Below, piece after piece: positions 62,192 to 64,000 of a stretch of 64,000 nt of DNA. The stretch is from NCBI GenBank assembly GCA_013397845.1, contig VZTG01001099.1, positions 62,001 through 126,000 on the forward strand, given 5' to 3'. Below the pieces are notes generated by a model. That model saw only the letters and a list, made by a program, of their open reading frames with translations, was not told where the DNA came from and did not search any database. Position 1 is the stretch's first letter; each line of letters begins with the position of its first letter. This DNA comes from Melanocharis versteri (Eukaryota; Chordata; Aves; Passeriformes; Melanocharitidae). The translations under genes were made by a program, and so were the position numbers.

Positions 62192-64000
62192 CTGCAACAA
62201 CATTAGATTTGCCTTAAGAACCCACACATAGCAAACTGCAGTGAAGATTAACTGAAACAGTTTAGATGAAAAAAGACTTTCTGAGAGACAGAGAGGCAGA
62301 AAGATAACTCAACAAGAAACTAAACTACAAGAGAAAAGTTAAGTGAGGTGTAACAGCTGAAACTTTGTCATTTAAAAGATGCACACTTAGTTTAAATGAG
62401 AAGAACCAGTATTTTACAGCTTGTTTAAATGTAAAAGGAATGTGAAGGTGTTAAAAAAATAATCTGAAGAATGCTTTGCTACAGGTGGTTGACCTGATAG
62501 CAGAAAGCTCTTTCAATGCATCAAAAGCAGAAAGTCAGCTGGGGACTAAGTGGGACCACAAAAGGAAAATATATGAAAGGGGGACTCAGGGATTAGAGGC
62601 CTATGGCAAAGAAATGGGTTTTGTCACTTTTTTCTGTTTAATATGTTGGGAAGATTCTAACACTCAATTTTTTTTTCCTAGTAAAGAGATCAAAGGAGAC
62701 AGCTGAACTGGAAGCAAAAGGTATAAGAAAAGTTGGAGGTTAATAATTTATGAGGCTTAGGTGGCATTCACTCAAATTCAGAAGGAAACCAAATGTGAAA
62801 TCAAAGACTTCAGGCCAAATTAAGTAACCCAGCACTGCAAACAGACACTTCTCCAGAAGACTAGCAGAATGCTGAAGTAGTGCCCACCTACAAGAAGGAC
62901 TCAAACGGGTGCCTGCGAACACACATTACCAATTCTGGCTTCCATCTCCAGTAAAATGGTAGAATCCATACTGAAGAATAAGACATGGATAAGTGTGGCC
63001 TGTCAGAACAAGTTAGTATGGCTTCTCTAAGGCTTGTGCCTCAGCTCTGAACAGGGAGAAAAAGCATACAGGTAAGCAGATTCTATAGACATACTTGCAC
63101 TTTCAGAAAACCCTTGACAAGGTAGTGCATCAGAGGTTACTGAATGTGAGTTATCACAGGGCTGAATGAAAGATCCATTAATGAAAAGGAAGCAAAGAGC
63201 AAGGCTTATGGGCAGAGCTTATAATTCTTCAGGATAGAGAAGTCTGAATAGTGTGATCTTGAAGTGATCAGAGTCAGAAATTTTATTCAATAGTTTCCAT
63301 CAATGACTGAAAAATTGGGCGAACAATGACATTTAGCAGTCTGAGGAAGATAATTGAGTTCTGTGGAGAAGTCAAAAGCTTGATGATACTGAGGAAGTCC
63401 AGAAAGACTTTTTATAAGAATAAGTTGTAAAACAGATGATAGGAGAGCTTCTGCAAAGACAAATGCAAACTGATGTTTCTTCTAAAAAATAATCTAGATC
63501 ATGCCTATGTGATGTTTGAACTTGGTACTGGCAGCTACAGCTCAGGAGAGGCATTTCCAAGCCATCACTGAAAGATTCCTGAAATCTCTGCCTCCATATA
63601 CAGTGTCAGACAAAATTTCAATAGAATGTCTGGCATCATGAGGAGGAAAATTAGGAACAGAGGGGACAGTTCTGCACTATGCAAAAACTTAGCATGCACA
63701 CATATTGAGTACTGACTGCTCTTTTACTCTCTGCATCTCGAAAAGGTTCCAATGAAGCTAAAGATGCTGGAAGAGAAAGGCAAATAAAAATATTCAAGGG
63801 GCTGAAGCAATTAAACAGCTTACAGGGAGAGACTTAAGTAGCTGGGGTTCTTTGGTTTGAAGAGGATAAAGCAAGATGAAGACGCATCAGATTGGGGGAG
63901 TGTGGAACTGTTATTCAACTCCCAAAATTCTGAGATTGAGAAGCACTCAATGAAACTAGGTCACTTTTTATATTAAAAATAAATAAATAAAGTGGATAAT
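62192..64000 (-). other. PAM: PAM intron, partial
   Basis: Noncoding sequence upstream of the PAM exon that ends at 62191, reaching the window edge. Mostly an old LINE on the plus strand. Confidence 0.65.
62470..63960 (+). mobile_element. Degenerate CR1/L2-like LINE reverse-transcriptase region
   Basis: Broken plus-strand frames follow the order of a CR1-type ORF2. Near 63100 is FQKTLDKVVHQRLL, the KAFDxVxH-like segment. At 63290-63400 comes the stretch before the active site, and at 63700-63870 the closing part with a KVPMKLK-like segment and a LFGLKRIK-like segment. Stops in all frames show an inactive relic. It lies antisense in a PAM intron. Confidence 0.6.

Overview
This is vertebrate nuclear DNA, almost certainly from a bird and plausibly a songbird. 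Genes are split into short exons with GT-AG introns. CR1 LINE 3' ends occur repeatedly, and several LTRs resemble avian endogenous retrovirus families. The gene order matches the amniote block PPIP5K2 - GIN1 - PAM. No bacterial-style operon, CRISPR array or tRNA/rRNA gene was recognised.

Layout. (1) About 1-24.8 kb, minus strand: 23 coding exons of PPIP5K2, from the start codon at 24543 to an exon at 756-929. They join in frame to give 986 residues; the C-terminal exons lie beyond the left edge. (2) About 24.8-36 kb: the long first intron of PPIP5K2, filled with LTR and CR1 debris and an assembly artefact marked by two single N bases. (3) About 35.8-36.7 kb: a CpG island shared head to head by PPIP5K2 (leftward) and GIN1 (rightward), with strong ZNF143-, NRF1-, ETS-, SP1- and YY1-like sites. 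(4) 39.8-46.8 kb, plus strand: seven coding exons of GIN1, a host gene derived from a transposon integrase, with an unbroken 527-residue frame. (5) About 47.3-54.7 kb: intergenic DNA between the convergent 3' ends of GIN1 and PAM, with a CR1 copy and a CpG-rich patch. (6) About 54.7-62.2 kb, minus strand: the last six coding exons of PAM. These cover the end of the lyase domain, an 18-residue cassette exon, the membrane anchor and the cytosolic tail. An old LINE fills the last 1.5 kb.

The three genes are neighbours by conserved synteny and do not form a pathway. PPIP5K2 makes inositol pyrophosphates in the cytosol. PAM amidates peptide hormones in the secretory pathway. GIN1 has no settled function. 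I found no convincing new biological system. The most useful observations are the Asp-to-Glu change at the first catalytic position of the GIN1 integrase core, a GC-AG intron in PPIP5K2, the PAM cassette exon, the divergent promoter, and a solo ERV LTR whose target-site duplication spans an assembly gap.
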